This document shows, piece by piece, positions 1 to 8,430 of a DNA stretch of 14,099 bases. This DNA comes from an uncultured bacterium. GTDB taxonomy: Bacteria > Patescibacteriota > Gracilibacteria > BD1-5 > UBA6164. Position 1 is the first letter of the stretch, and every line of letters starts with the position of its first letter. The notes beneath the pieces are model-generated. The model did no database searches. It saw only the letters and a program-made list of their open reading frames with translations, and was not told the origin of the DNA. The position numbers and the translations under genes are program-made. The DNA is taken from the NCBI GenBank assembly GCA_947311335.1, contig CAMZKR010000058.1, positions 1 to 14,099 on the forward strand, in the 5' to 3' direction.

Positions 1-1241
1 ATATATCAATATGAAACAAAATTATAATGTATAATTAATATAAAAGAAAAAATTAAAACTATATAAAACACGTAATTCAAAATATTTTTTATAAAAAATA
101 AAAAATCTTTTATTATCTTACTATATCAATTTATAATTCAAGTATATGAAAAATTTTTTCATTCTTTTTTTGCTTTTAATATAGATATATTTTGTTTTAT
201 AACTTTTCTTTTTATAAGTAAATGCTCTTTCTTTTTTAAATTTTCTCAAAAAGGAAAAACTAATATATTTATTTGTTTTATTATATCTAAAGTGTTTTTT
301 CTTAATCTAGATTTATATTTATCTAACAGTAAAAGTGTTTTTAAATAATTATATGACTCTCTGTCTATTCATTTTTTTGCTTTATAAGCTTTTAATTTAT
401 TTTCATTTTTTTTCTTATTAATCGTATTTTTTATTTTAGAAAAAAAATTATTTATTATTAATTTTAAATCTTTTTGTTTTTCTATTATTTGTTTATTTGA
501 TCATATTTTTCTTAATAATTTATTAGTTTGTTTTAAATATAATTTAGATTCTTTAGTTTTTTCTTTTTCTAAAAATTCTAATTCTACTTTTCATATTTTA
601 ATTAAAGCTAATTCTCATATTTGTTTTAATTTAAATAAATTTGTAGATTTTTTTATTTTAACAATGCTGTTACGTACTTCTTGTAATTTTTCTTTTTTAA
701 TAGGTGATATTCTATTATCTTTTTCTATAAAAAAATCTATCTTTTTTAATACTAAATTTATTAATTTATGTGTATTTTCTAATTCTTTTTTTAAATAAAA
801 ATCATCTATACTTCCTTTTTGTTTAATATCATTTCCTTTTTGTTTTTTATTAATTAATTTTTCTTTTGCTTCTGATAAAAAATTAATTTTTTTGTATCAT
901 TTTTCAAGTTCTTTTATTATTTTTTCTTTATATTCTAAATTTTTCTTTTGTTCTGCTTCTGAATAAAGATATTTTACATCGTATTTTAAATCTTTTCTTA
1001 ATTTTGTATAAACTTTAAATATATCACTTCATATAATTACTCATCTTTTATTAAGTCCTTTTATTTGAGCTTCAAAAATAAATTTATTTCAAATTATTTT
1101 ATTATTCAAAAATTTTTCAACACTTAAAATAGTATATCATTCTTTATGAATTTTATCTCTTACTTCTGCTTCATTTTCCCCAGCTAATACTAAAGAATAT
1201 TTTTTATTTCATTTAGAAACAACTATTTTAAATTTTTCCAT
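1..1241 (-). CDS. Hypothetical Lys/Glu-rich protein with C-terminal membrane segment (partial)
   Basis: I do not recognise a family over the full length. The minus-strand frame opens at ATG 1241 and stays open to the window edge, so the C-terminus is missing; 413 residues are visible with TGA read as Gly. The first ~45 residues (MEKFKIVVSKGNKK, then LAGENEAEVRDKIHKEGYT) resemble the start of GspF/PilC-type pilus assembly proteins, which have a charged strand, an 'EA...A...L...G' helix and a terminal 'vl.v' strand. The rest, ~90-370, is Lys/Glu/Ile/Leu-rich and probably helical or coiled-coil. Residues ~388-405 (YVFYIVLIFSFILIIHY) form a clear membrane span. It is the last of three minus-strand genes and starts 7 nt after the previous stop. 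A role in the cell envelope or in an appendage is conceivable but unproven. It is confidently coding, but its function is unknown. Confidence 0.8.
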
Positions 1242-1248
1242 AAAATAA

Positions 1249-1476
1249 TTAATTTAATAAAAATTGTTCTATTCATTTTACAAATTCTTCTTGTTTTTCT
1301 TTATATTCTGGTAATTTTCAATATTCTTTAACTAATTCTCAAAATTTAAAAGTGTTTTCAGAAAAAATTAATGCATCTTTACTTTTTTCTTGTAAAGTAT
1401 TTAAATTTCAATCAATATTATTTAAATTTATATTATTAGTATCAAAATCATTAAATAGTTTTTCTATTTTTGTCAT
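1249..1476 (-). CDS. Small hypothetical protein, 75 aa
   Basis: This is an unrecognised short protein beginning MTKIEKLFNDFDTNN and ending EEFVKGIEQFLLN, with TGA read as glycine at four positions. It is acidic/amphipathic and has no membrane segment or cysteine motif. The ATG at 1476 lies 2 nt after the stop of the preceding gene, and its TAA is 7 nt before the next start, so the three minus-strand genes are almost certainly cotranscribed. No Shine-Dalgarno motif precedes the start. It could be a small partner of the long membrane-anchored neighbour. The gene call rests on tight packing, an in-frame TGA pattern matching the rest of the window, and an ATG in the right place; no homology supports it. 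Confidence 0.6.
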
Positions 1477-1478
1477 TT

Positions 1479-1790
1479 TTATAAATTATGTAATAAAAAA
1501 GAAAATGAATTTATTTCTTGTTTCCTTTTTTCAGCTTCTTTTTTTCTAATCCCATTAATTGTTCAAAAATTTGTATTATTTATTTTTTCTATTTCTTTTA
1601 TTTCGATTTCTTCAATAAAAGAAATAAGTAAATTATATAAATGAAATATGTTTTCTTTTTTTGCTCAAGGAATGGATTCTAAATAAAGTTTTTTATTTTT
1701 TTTAGGTATATCAAGATTATTAATCATTGTTTTTATTAATTTAATTTTATTTTTTAGTTCTTTTTGTTTTTTTAAAAATTTTAATAACAT
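1479..1790 (-). CDS. Small hypothetical Lys-rich protein, 103 aa
   Basis: This is an unrecognised basic, mostly helical protein (start MLLKFLKKQKELKNKIKLIK, end EINSFSFLLHNL), the first gene of the minus-strand run. TGA codons fall at two positions compatible with glycine (SIPGAKKE and NFGTINGIRKK). There is no signal peptide and no clear membrane segment. A promoter-like pair (TTGATT, 17-bp spacer, TAAAAT on the minus strand) lies 36 to 64 nt upstream. The plus strand opposite 1352-1549 also has an open frame, but that frame is the complement of low-complexity A/T-rich coding sequence and has no context of its own. The coding call is fairly safe because of operon packing; the function is unknown. 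Confidence 0.6.
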
Positions 1791-1825
1791 AATATTTTAC
1801 ATTTAATTAAATACATTTCTTTTTT

Positions 1826-1854
1826 ATTTTATCATATAATATTTTATTAATCAA
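1826..1854 (-). promoter_or_regulatory. Candidate sigma70-type promoter for the minus-strand operon
   Basis: On the minus strand, TTGATT (1854-1849) is followed after exactly 17 bp by TAAAAT (1831-1826). Both are close to the -35 and -10 consensus. Initiation would fall near 1819, leaving about 28 nt of leader before ATG 1790. In sequence this AT-rich such matches arise by chance, so this is only a candidate. Confidence 0.35.
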
Positions 1855-1933
1855 ATATATACTTAATATTAGTAATAGTAAACAATGTTAAAAAGTAAAA
1901 AACTTATTTTAAGCTATAAAATAAATAATTAGA

Positions 1934-2020
1934 ATTTATTTTTTGTAAAAAATAAATATATTATTACTTATATAACATATATTATTATATATTAACATTT
2001 TTTTTACAAAAAATAAATAT
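1934..2020. repeat. Pair of related A/T palindromes between divergent operons
   Basis: Positions 1934-1957 form a 24-nt palindrome with 11-bp arms (left arm ATTTATTTTTT) around a central GT. A second, related half lies at 2000-2020 (TTTTTTACAAAAAATAAATA). The sequence TTTTTTGTAAAAAA in the first copy and TTTTTTACAAAAAA in the second are exact reverse complements of each other. Lying between two divergent transcription units, they could be operator sites or a structure shared by both promoters. The low complexity of the region limits confidence. Confidence 0.35.
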
Positions 2021-2025
2021 ACATA

Positions 2026-2057
2026 TTGACTTGATTTAAATATAAAAAAAGTATATT
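2026..2057 (+). promoter_or_regulatory. Candidate promoter for the S41 protease gene
   Basis: TTGACT (2026-2031), overlapping TTGATT (2031-2036), is followed by TATATT (2052-2057). The spacing is 15 bp from the second and 20 bp from the first, so neither is ideal. A perfect TATAAT also occurs at 2081-2086, only 11 nt before the ATG, with no good -35; that would give a nearly leaderless transcript. Weak candidate. Confidence 0.25.
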
Positions 2058-2097
2058 AAAAAATGTTAAAAAATATTTATTATAATTTTTACTATAA

Positions 2098-3395
2098 ATG
2101 AAATATTTGAAAAAAAGTGAAATTCTTTAGTAGTTTTTATACTATTATTAACAAGTTTTTTATTATGATTTATTTTTTCTCAATATATAGCTAATAATTG
2201 AGAAAATAAATTGTTAAAAAGTAATTGAGAAAATAAAAATAATTTAATAAGAGATATAAATTTAGAAAAATTTAAAAAAGTTTATGATTTAGTAAAAGAA
2301 AATTATTATGAAATAGATAACGTAAAGAAAAAAGATATAATAAATGGTATTATAAAAGGATTAATAAATTCTTTATGAGATAAACATAGTGAATTTATGA
2401 CACCTAAAGAAAAAAAGACATTTAATGATACATTATCAGGAGATTTTGAATGAATTTGAGCAGTGGTTGAAAAAACAGAAATATGAGTAATAATTGATAG
2501 AATATTAAAATGATCACCAGCTAAAAAATATGGATTAAGAAAATGAGATATTATATTAAAGGCAGATAATTTTAAATTACAGGATCTTAATTTATATGAA
2601 GCTGTTGATAAAATAAAATGAAATTCTTGAACAAAAGTTTTATTAACTATATTTAGAGAATGAAAAAAAGATTTATTAGAAATAAATGTTACTAGAGAAA
2701 AAATAATAATACCTTCTGTTGAATGAAAAGTTTTAGAAAATTCTAAAATATGATATATTGCATTAAATATGTTTTGAGAAAATACAACAATAGAATTTAA
2801 AAAAATATTAAAGGATGTTGAAAAAGAAAATATAAATGGATTAATCTTAGATTTAAGAGATAATGGTTGAGGATACTTACAAAAAGCAGTTGAAATATTA
2901 TCTTTATTTATTGAAAATTGAAAAAAAATAGTTCAAACAAAATATAAAGATAACTTGTTTAATAGGAATTATTTTAGCATAAATGATTCTAATATTTTTA
3001 ATAAAAAAATAGTTATTTTAATTAATTCTAATTCAGCATCAGCTTCTGAAATAACAGCTTGAGCTTTGAGAGAATATAAAAAAGCAATTTTAGTTTGAGA
3101 AAAAACTTATTGAAAATGATCGGTTCAACAACCATTTGATTTACAAGATGGATCTTTACTTAAGTTGACAATTGCTAAATGGTATACAGCTATGTGAAAA
3201 AATATTGATAAAGAATGAATACAGCCAGATATAAAAGTAGTTTTTAAAGAAGAAGATTATAAAAATAATTATGATAGACAACTTGAAGAATGAAAAAAGA
3301 TTTCAGAAAAGTTTATTAAAATAAAAGCTTTAAAATTAGTTATTGATGAGGAAAATAAAAGACTTATAGAAGAAAATAAAAATGGAAATAAATAA
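2098..3395 (+). CDS. ctpA: C-terminal processing protease (S41/CtpA family) with frame break near the N-terminus
   Basis: This is a membrane-anchored serine protease of the S41 (CtpA/Tsp) family, expected to act outside the cytoplasmic membrane. After the signal anchor come a PDZ domain (FEGIGAVVEKTEIG, KGSPAKKYGLRKGDII) and the catalytic core (NSASASEITAGALREY, GEKTYGKGSVQQPF). The Ser/Lys pair is S315/K340 if numbered from ATG 2098; the 25-residue spacing equals that of E. coli Tsp. ATG 2098 reads MKYLKKSEIL and then TAG. The body frame has no ATG, GTG or TTG before TTG 2211. A -1 shift in the 7-A run 2110-2116 joins them as MKYLKKKGNSLVVFILLL, a textbook signal anchor. Automatic callers may start at TTG 2211, which loses the anchor. 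Total ~432 aa. The function is secure; how the N-terminus is made is not. Confidence 0.85.
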
Positions 3396-3522
3396 AAAAT
3401 TATTTATACATTATATTTATAAAAAAATACTATGAATTATAAATTTACAGAAAAATTAATACTATGAAAATTTTAAAAAAACATAGAAAAAATTATAAAT
3501 ATTTTAATATTAAAAAAACACT
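3396..3522 (+). promoter_or_regulatory. glyA leader with repeated ACTATGAA and two tiny reading frames
   Basis: The 127-nt gap holds two copies of ACTATGAA (ATGs at 3432 and 3464), and a third forms the glyA start (ATG 3523). The first ATG opens a 14-codon frame (MNYKFTEKLILGKF, stop 3474-3476). The second opens a 25-codon frame running out of frame into glyA and stopping at 3539-3541. The second and third copies are followed by similar A/T tracts (ATTTTAAAAAAAC and ATTTAAAAAAAAC), suggesting local duplication. No known riboswitch or clear terminator was recognised. A role as upstream ORFs is possible but unsupported beyond the sequence. Confidence 0.3.
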
Positions 3523-4869
3523 ATGAATTTTGAAAATTTAAAAAAAACAGATTCTATTTGTTATGATTTAGTTCAAGAAGAGATAGAAAGACAAGAAACA
3601 AGTTTAGAGCTTATTCCTTCAGAATGTATAGCTTCATTGTCTACTATAGAAGCATTATGAAGTCCTTTTACAAATAAATATAGTGAATGATATCCTAAAA
3701 AAAGATATTATGCTGGATGTGATGTTGTAGACAAAGTAGAAAATCTTGCTATAGAGAGAGCTAAAAAAGCATATAATGTAGAACATGTTAATGTACAACC
3801 ATATAGTTGAAGTCCAGCAAATATGGCAGTTTATACTGCTGTTTGTGAACCTTGAGATACGGTAATGTGATTAAAATTAACAGAAGGGTGACATTTAACC
3901 CATTGATGGAAAGCTTCAGCAACTAGTAAGTTTTTTAATATAGTACAGTATTGATTAAAAGAAGATTGATATATAGATTTAGAAGAAGTAGAAAATTTAG
4001 CCTTAAAACATAAACCAAAACTTATATGGGTATGAGCAACAGCTTATTCTAGAGAATTTCCATTTAAAGAATTTTCAATTATAGCAGAAAAAATAGGAGC
4101 TTATTTAGTAGCTGATATAGCTCATATATCAGGATTAGTTATAGCATGAGTACACACTTCTCCTGTATCTTTTGTAGATATAATTACAACAACAACACAT
4201 AAAACACTTAGATGACCTAGATGATGAATGATAATGGTAACAAAAAAATGATTACAAAAAGATAAAGATTTAGCAAAAAAAATAGATTCAGCAGTATTTC
4301 CATGATTACAATGATGACCACATAATCATCAAACTTTAGCTATAGCGGTAGCTTTATGAGAAGCATTAAAACCAGAATTTATTCAGTCAAATAAACAAAT
4401 AGTAAAAAATGCAAAAACTTTAGCTAAACAACTTCAAAAATTAGGGATAAAAATAATTAGTTGATGAACAGATAACCATTTAGTTTTAGCTGACATTTGA
4501 AGATGAAAAGGGATTTTTATGCATGAAGCTTGTGAAATAGCGGGGATAAGCTTAAATAAAAACACTATTCCAAATGATCCAGCTAGTCCTTTTTATCCAA
4601 GTTGAATAAGAATGTGAACACCTATTTTAACGATGAGATGAATGAAAGAAGAAGAAATAAAAAAAGCTGCAAATTTTGTTTGAAGAATATATAATTTAGT
4701 AAAACATTTTGAATTTAGTGAAAATAAAGAAATTAGACTAAAAAATCTAAAAGAATTTAGAGAATTTATAAAAGATAATATAACTTTACAAGAAATAAAA
4801 AAAGAAGTAAAAGAGTTATGTTTAAAATTTTCAATTTATAAAAACCATGATTACAAATCTAAAAAATAA
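3523..4869 (+). CDS. glyA: Serine hydroxymethyltransferase
   Basis: This is a PLP-dependent cytosolic enzyme that interconverts serine and glycine while charging tetrahydrofolate with a one-carbon unit. At 448 residues it is slightly longer than usual (~415-420), with a C-terminal extension. Visible motifs are the N-terminal SLELIPSE, KYSEGYPKKRYYAGCDVVD, VQPYSGSPANMAVY, the PLP aspartate/histidine in VADIAHISG, and TTTTHKTLRGPRGG with the Schiff-base lysine at K227. TGA supplies nearly all conserved glycines, which makes this the best single proof of UGA=Gly in the window. The last 23 nt overlap the start of the HD-domain gene, so the two are translationally linked. It supplies formyl donors needed by Fmt, encoded downstream at 11802. 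Confidence 0.97.
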
Positions 4870-5434
4870 ATTAAAATTCATTGAGTTAGTAGATAAAATG
4901 AATGAAATAAAAAGAGCTATAATTCTTCAAAATGGTGAACAAGAATCAGATTCTGAACATAGTTATCATTTAGCAATAATGATTACTATATTTATATCTG
5001 ATTTTCCTGAGATTAATGAATTAAAAGCTATAAAAATAGCACTTTTTCATGATTTAGTAGAAATATTTGCTTGAGATACTGTTATATTTGATGAAAAAAT
5101 GACTAAAACTAAAAAACAAAGAGAAGCAAAAGCTGTAATAGAGCTTGAAAAAGTTTTATGAAAAAAAGATTTTAAAGAAATAAAAAAACTTATTTTAGAA
5201 TATGAAAATAAAAGTTCTTTAGAAGCAGAATTTGTATATGAATTAGATAAACTTCAACCAATGATAAAAATAGTTATGGAATGATGAAAAACATGGAAAA
5301 ACTATAAGATAAATAAAGATAAATTAATGAAAGATAAATATAAAAAAATAACAGATAAATTTTGATTTAGAGAAATTTTAAAAAGATATGAAAAATTAGC
5401 AGATAAAAAAGGTGTATTTTATTTTGATAAATAA
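4847..5434 (+). CDS. HD-domain 5'-nucleotidase, YfbR/HDDC2-like
   Basis: This 195-residue HD hydrolase probably removes phosphate from (deoxy)nucleoside monophosphates, by comparison with E. coli YfbR and human HDDC2. Metal ligands fit the family: H38 in SEHSYHLA, H68-D69 in LFHDLVEIFAGDT, and D134 in EFVYELDKLQPM. The spacing closely matches YfbR (H33, H68, D69, D137). TGA encodes the glycine of the FAGDT motif, where a standard-code reading would truncate the protein. ATG 4847 lies inside the end of glyA (23-nt overlap, different frame), and the Nudix gene follows after 6 nt. Substrate preference (dNMP or other monophosphate) cannot be read from the sequence. Confidence 0.88.
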
Positions 5435-5440
5435 AAAGAT

Positions 5441-5890
5441 ATGAGAAAACCAGATTTTTATTGAGCAGTTTATGGAATAATAAAAAATAATGATTCAGAA
5501 ATATTATTTCAAAAAAGATTTAATACATGATTTAGAGATTGAGAATACCAACTTCCATCTTGACATATAGAATGAAAAGAGACATTTAAACAAGCTTTAA
5601 TCAGAGAAATGAAAGAAGAAATAAATATAGATATAAAAGAGAAAAATATAAAACTTGTTCATATTTGTCATAGAATATCACAAGATAGAGTGTATTTTGA
5701 TCTTTATTTAGAAATACAAGATTATTCAGGAATTATTAAAAATAATGAATTAAATAAATGTAGTGAAATAAAATTTATTAATGTAGACAATATTAAAAAT
5801 ATAAATTTATTTTGACACGATTTATCTACATTAGAAAAGATTAAGAACAAAAAATATTTCAGTGAAATAAAAGAAAAATATGAAATATAA
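5441..5890 (+). CDS. Nudix hydrolase (first of tandem pair)
   Basis: This 149-residue Nudix-fold pyrophosphohydrolase would cleave a nucleoside diphosphate linked to another moiety, typically NTP to NMP plus PPi. The Nudix box spans residues 41-63 (GHIEGKETF, then REMKEEINI). The REuxEE core and upstream Glu are intact, but the usual glycine near the end of the box is Asn. The N-terminal part (MRKPDFYGAVYGIIKNN, then LFQKRFNTGFRDGEYQLPSG) is typical of Nudix proteins that accept nucleotides. It starts 6 nt after the HD gene and overlaps the second Nudix gene by 11 nt, so it is part of the glyA operon. A frame at 5609-5815 that looks independent under the standard code is just its internal part. 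Substrate unknown. Confidence 0.9.
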
Positions 5891-6365
5891 AAATAATTAT
5901 CCATATATAATTTGTACAGGAAAGTCTGCTCCAAGAAGTGAAAAAAATATAATAAAATTTAATTGTGTTACAGCTATTATTCAAAATAAAGATACTAAAA
6001 AATATTTTGTTTTAGAGTTTATAGAAAAAGAATTTTGACTTGTTTGATGAAAAATTGAAAAAGGAGAAAATGAAAAGCAAGCAATAATTAGAGAAGTAAA
6101 AGAAGAAGCTTGATATAAAAATGCTAAAATAAAAAAAATTATTTTTGATAAAATTTATGCAAGAGGATATAAAGCAAGAAAAAAAAGAGAAGAAGAAGTA
6201 ACAGAAAAAGTATTTTTTATAGAAGTAGAAGAAAAAAACAAAATTAGTATTTTATGAGCCGATTTGTGAACAAAAAATCAATTTTGGTTTACAGAAAAAG
6301 AAGTGTTAGAAAAATTAACAATAGATCACCATATTTGCTATTTTAAAGAATATTTGAAAAAATAA
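5880..6365 (+). CDS. Nudix hydrolase (second of tandem pair)
   Basis: This 161-residue Nudix hydrolase has a perfect consensus box at residues 57-79 (GKIEKGENEK, then REVKEEAGY). Before the box, KYFVLEFIEKEFGLVGGKIEKGE gives the standard beta-strand lead-in. After it lies a basic stretch (ARGYKARKKREEEVTEK) that might contact a phosphate-rich substrate. It overlaps the preceding Nudix gene by 11 nt in another frame and ends 9 nt before the convergent methyltransferase gene. The two Nudix proteins share only the box, so they probably differ in substrate rather than being a recent duplication. Together with the HD nucleotidase they suggest stepwise NTP to NMP to nucleoside breakdown; the exact nucleotide is unknown. 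Confidence 0.9.
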
Positions 6366-6374
6366 ATAATAATA

Positions 6375-7445
6375 TTATTTCTTAGTAGCTTTTATTCATT
6401 TAGACCATAAAGATCAAGGATAAATTTTAGATTCAAATCAACATTCTTTAAGTATTTGTGTTATATTTTCTATAGTTTGTATATTGTATTTTGAGTGTTC
6501 TTTTTTATTTATTTCATTTGTGAATAATTTAGCATATAGATTAAAAAATCTTTCTATTATTTCTTCTAAGTTGTGTAAATCTAGCTTTGTTTCTAATTTT
6601 TCTAGAAATTCATTAAATAATACTTCGGGATATTTTGAAAATTCAGATTTTTTAAAAAAATATTGTATTTTTTTTACAATTATATTTTTTATTCATAAAG
6701 ATATTTGTTTTATAGTATCTTTTTTTATATTTGAGGCTTCTTTTTTAGCTTCTGTTAATCATTTAGATATATAAATATTTTCTAGTTTTATAAAATAATT
6801 AGTTACTATATTTAATATTGAAACTATAACTAAATCTTTTTTTAAATTACTTATATCTTTTGGAATAAATTGATTATATAAATATATAAAGGATTTGTCA
6901 TCCATATATTGTTTTAAAAATTCAAATAATTGTTTTTGTTCCTGAGTAAATAAATGATGAATAAAGGCTTTGGCAAAAATTATATCTAGATTGTCTATAT
7001 TTAACTTTGATAATTGTGAAACAATGAGTTGTAATCATTTCTTTGTAGAAAGATCAGCATTTATAAAATAAATTTTATGTCTTATTTTTTCATATTTTTT
7101 ATCTTGTATTTTTTCTTTAAATTTTTTTATTGAGTTTTCATTTCATTCAATAAGTACTAAATTATCAAAATTAGTTCATATCTTTTCTAAAAATTTATCA
7201 AAACTTTTTCATTCTCAAGGTCATAATTCTAATATGTTATTAATTTTTTTTCATTCTTCTGGAATCAAAGGGTTTAACACCTTAGTTCAGGTTATTTTGT
7301 TTACCTTTGAAAATACCCATTCTATTATATGACCTGATTTACCTCCTCTTATATCATATAATCAACTTGCAGTATTTTGATTATTAAATTCTTCTATTTT
7401 TGGAGTATATTCATAATTTCAATTTTGTAATCTAGTATTAAACAT
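6375..7445 (-). CDS. Class I SAM-dependent methyltransferase, substrate unknown
   Basis: This is a 356-residue protein with a Rossmann-type methyltransferase core: motif I LELGPGEGKSFDKFL (residues ~72-86), motif II acidic end of strand 2 in NLVLIEGNENSIKKF, INADLS in the motif III position, and a DIIFAKAFIHHLF stretch with H163-H164 in the motif IV/post-IV position. The HH pair resembles small-molecule or lipid methyltransferases and contrasts with the NPPY of N-methylases. The N-terminal ~60 residues (GLYDIRGGKSGHIIEWVF) may be a substrate cap. The Lys/Glu-rich C-terminal half after ~190 is unassigned. It stands alone on the minus strand, convergent with the Nudix pair and divergent from the UMPH-1 gene, with about 97 nt between starts. 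The fold is well supported, the target is not. Confidence 0.82.
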
Positions 7446-7542
7446 ATATTTTGAAAAGTCGTAAATTTAAGTAAAATATTTACATATTTTATTTAATCTA
7501 ACAAAGATTGCAAATAATATATTTTTAGTTTTAATATATCTT
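7446..7542. promoter_or_regulatory. Divergent promoter region between methyltransferase and UMPH-1 genes
   Basis: The gap must carry both promoters. On the plus strand TTGCAA (7508-7513) followed after 18 bp by TAATAT (7532-7537) is a plausible but weak promoter that would give an almost leaderless transcript. A short near-palindrome, GTAAAATATTTAC (7471-7483), lies in the middle and could be a shared operator. No confident minus-strand promoter was found. Confidence 0.25.
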
Positions 7543-8397
7543 ATGAAAAATATAATAATAGTAGACAGAAATAAATTTGAGAAAATAATAGTAAATATAA
7601 AGAAGGATTGATTAGATAATTTACATATACTATCAGATTTTGATAGAACATTAACAAAAGCTTTTGTTAATTGAAAAAAAAGACCATCAATTATCTCATC
7701 TCTTAGAAAACAAAATATACTTTGAGAAGATTATAGCAAAAAAGCATATGAACTTTTTGATTATTATCATGCTATTGAAGTTAATCCAAAAATTGATATA
7801 GAAGAAAAAAAGAAACAAATGACTATTTGGTGGCAAAAACATTTAAAACTTATAGTAGATAATAAATTAACAAAAGATGATATAAAAAAAGCAGTAAAAT
7901 ATTCAGATATTGTTTTTAGAAAAGGGGTAAAATGATTTTTAGATAAATTGAACAAATATAATATTCCTTTAATTATTATATCAGCAAATGGACTAGGTTG
8001 AGATTCTAATTTATATTTTTTAGAAAACGAAAAGGTTTTATTTGATAATATAAGTATAATCTCAAATAAATTTATATGGAATAAAAAATGATTAGCTATT
8101 TGATATAAAAAACCATTAATTCATGTATTTAATAAAGACGAGACAGTTTTACAAGATTTTCCAGAGATTTATAAAAAAATAAAAACAAGAAAAAATATTA
8201 TTTTGTTATGAGATAGTTTATGAGATCCTCATATGATAAAATGATTTAAATATAATAATTTACTTAAAATTTGATTTTTAAACGATAAAAAAGAAGAATT
8301 ATTAGAAGAATATAAAAATATATATGATGTAATAATTACTTGAGATTGAGAGTTTGATTTTGTAAATGATATTTTATGAAAAATAAAATATTTCTAG
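7543..8397 (+). CDS. Pyrimidine 5'-nucleotidase, UMPH-1 (NT5C3-like) HAD family
   Basis: This 284-residue HAD-superfamily phosphatase should dephosphorylate UMP/CMP-type monophosphates to nucleosides in the cytosol. Motif I is HILSDFDRTLT (nucleophile D32, acid D34), motif II lies in IPLIIISANG, the motif III lysine is probably in KKPLIHVFNKDE, and motif IV is IILLGDSLGD (D224, D228). UMPH-1 hallmarks are the AIEVNP segment, the WWQKHLKLIV cap helix and LKIGFLNDKKEELLEEY, all strikingly like animal NT5C3. The length matches the family (~290). It is the only complete gene here ending in TAG. It probably has its own promoter; the palindromic element at 8431 separates it from the next Nudix gene. 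The family is mostly eukaryotic, so its origin is of interest. I am sure of the family, less so of the base preference. Confidence 0.92.
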
Positions 8398-8415
8398 CTT
8401 TTTTAAAAATAAGCT
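8396..8415 (+). terminator. Weak hairpin after the UMPH-1 stop
   Basis: AGCTTTTTTAAAAATAAGCT begins inside the TAG stop and is an imperfect 20-nt palindrome (AGCTT/AAGCT ends with T/A-rich middle). No downstream T-tract follows, so it is at best a weak terminator. Confidence 0.25.
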
Positions 8416-8430
8416 ATAAGATAAATTTAA

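Noticed and set aside
1352..1549. Plus-strand open frame of 65 codons
   Set aside because: It is the complement of two overlapping-region minus-strand genes in the TGA=Gly reading, is low in complexity and has no context.
5722..5934. Minus-strand open frame across the Nudix pair
   Set aside because: Both Nudix genes are well supported on the plus strand; this is an antisense shadow rich in Phe/Ile/Leu from A/T bias.
6484..6774. Plus-strand open frame of 96 codons
   Set aside because: It lies antisense to the methyltransferase gene, whose motif I and HH motif are clear on the minus strand.
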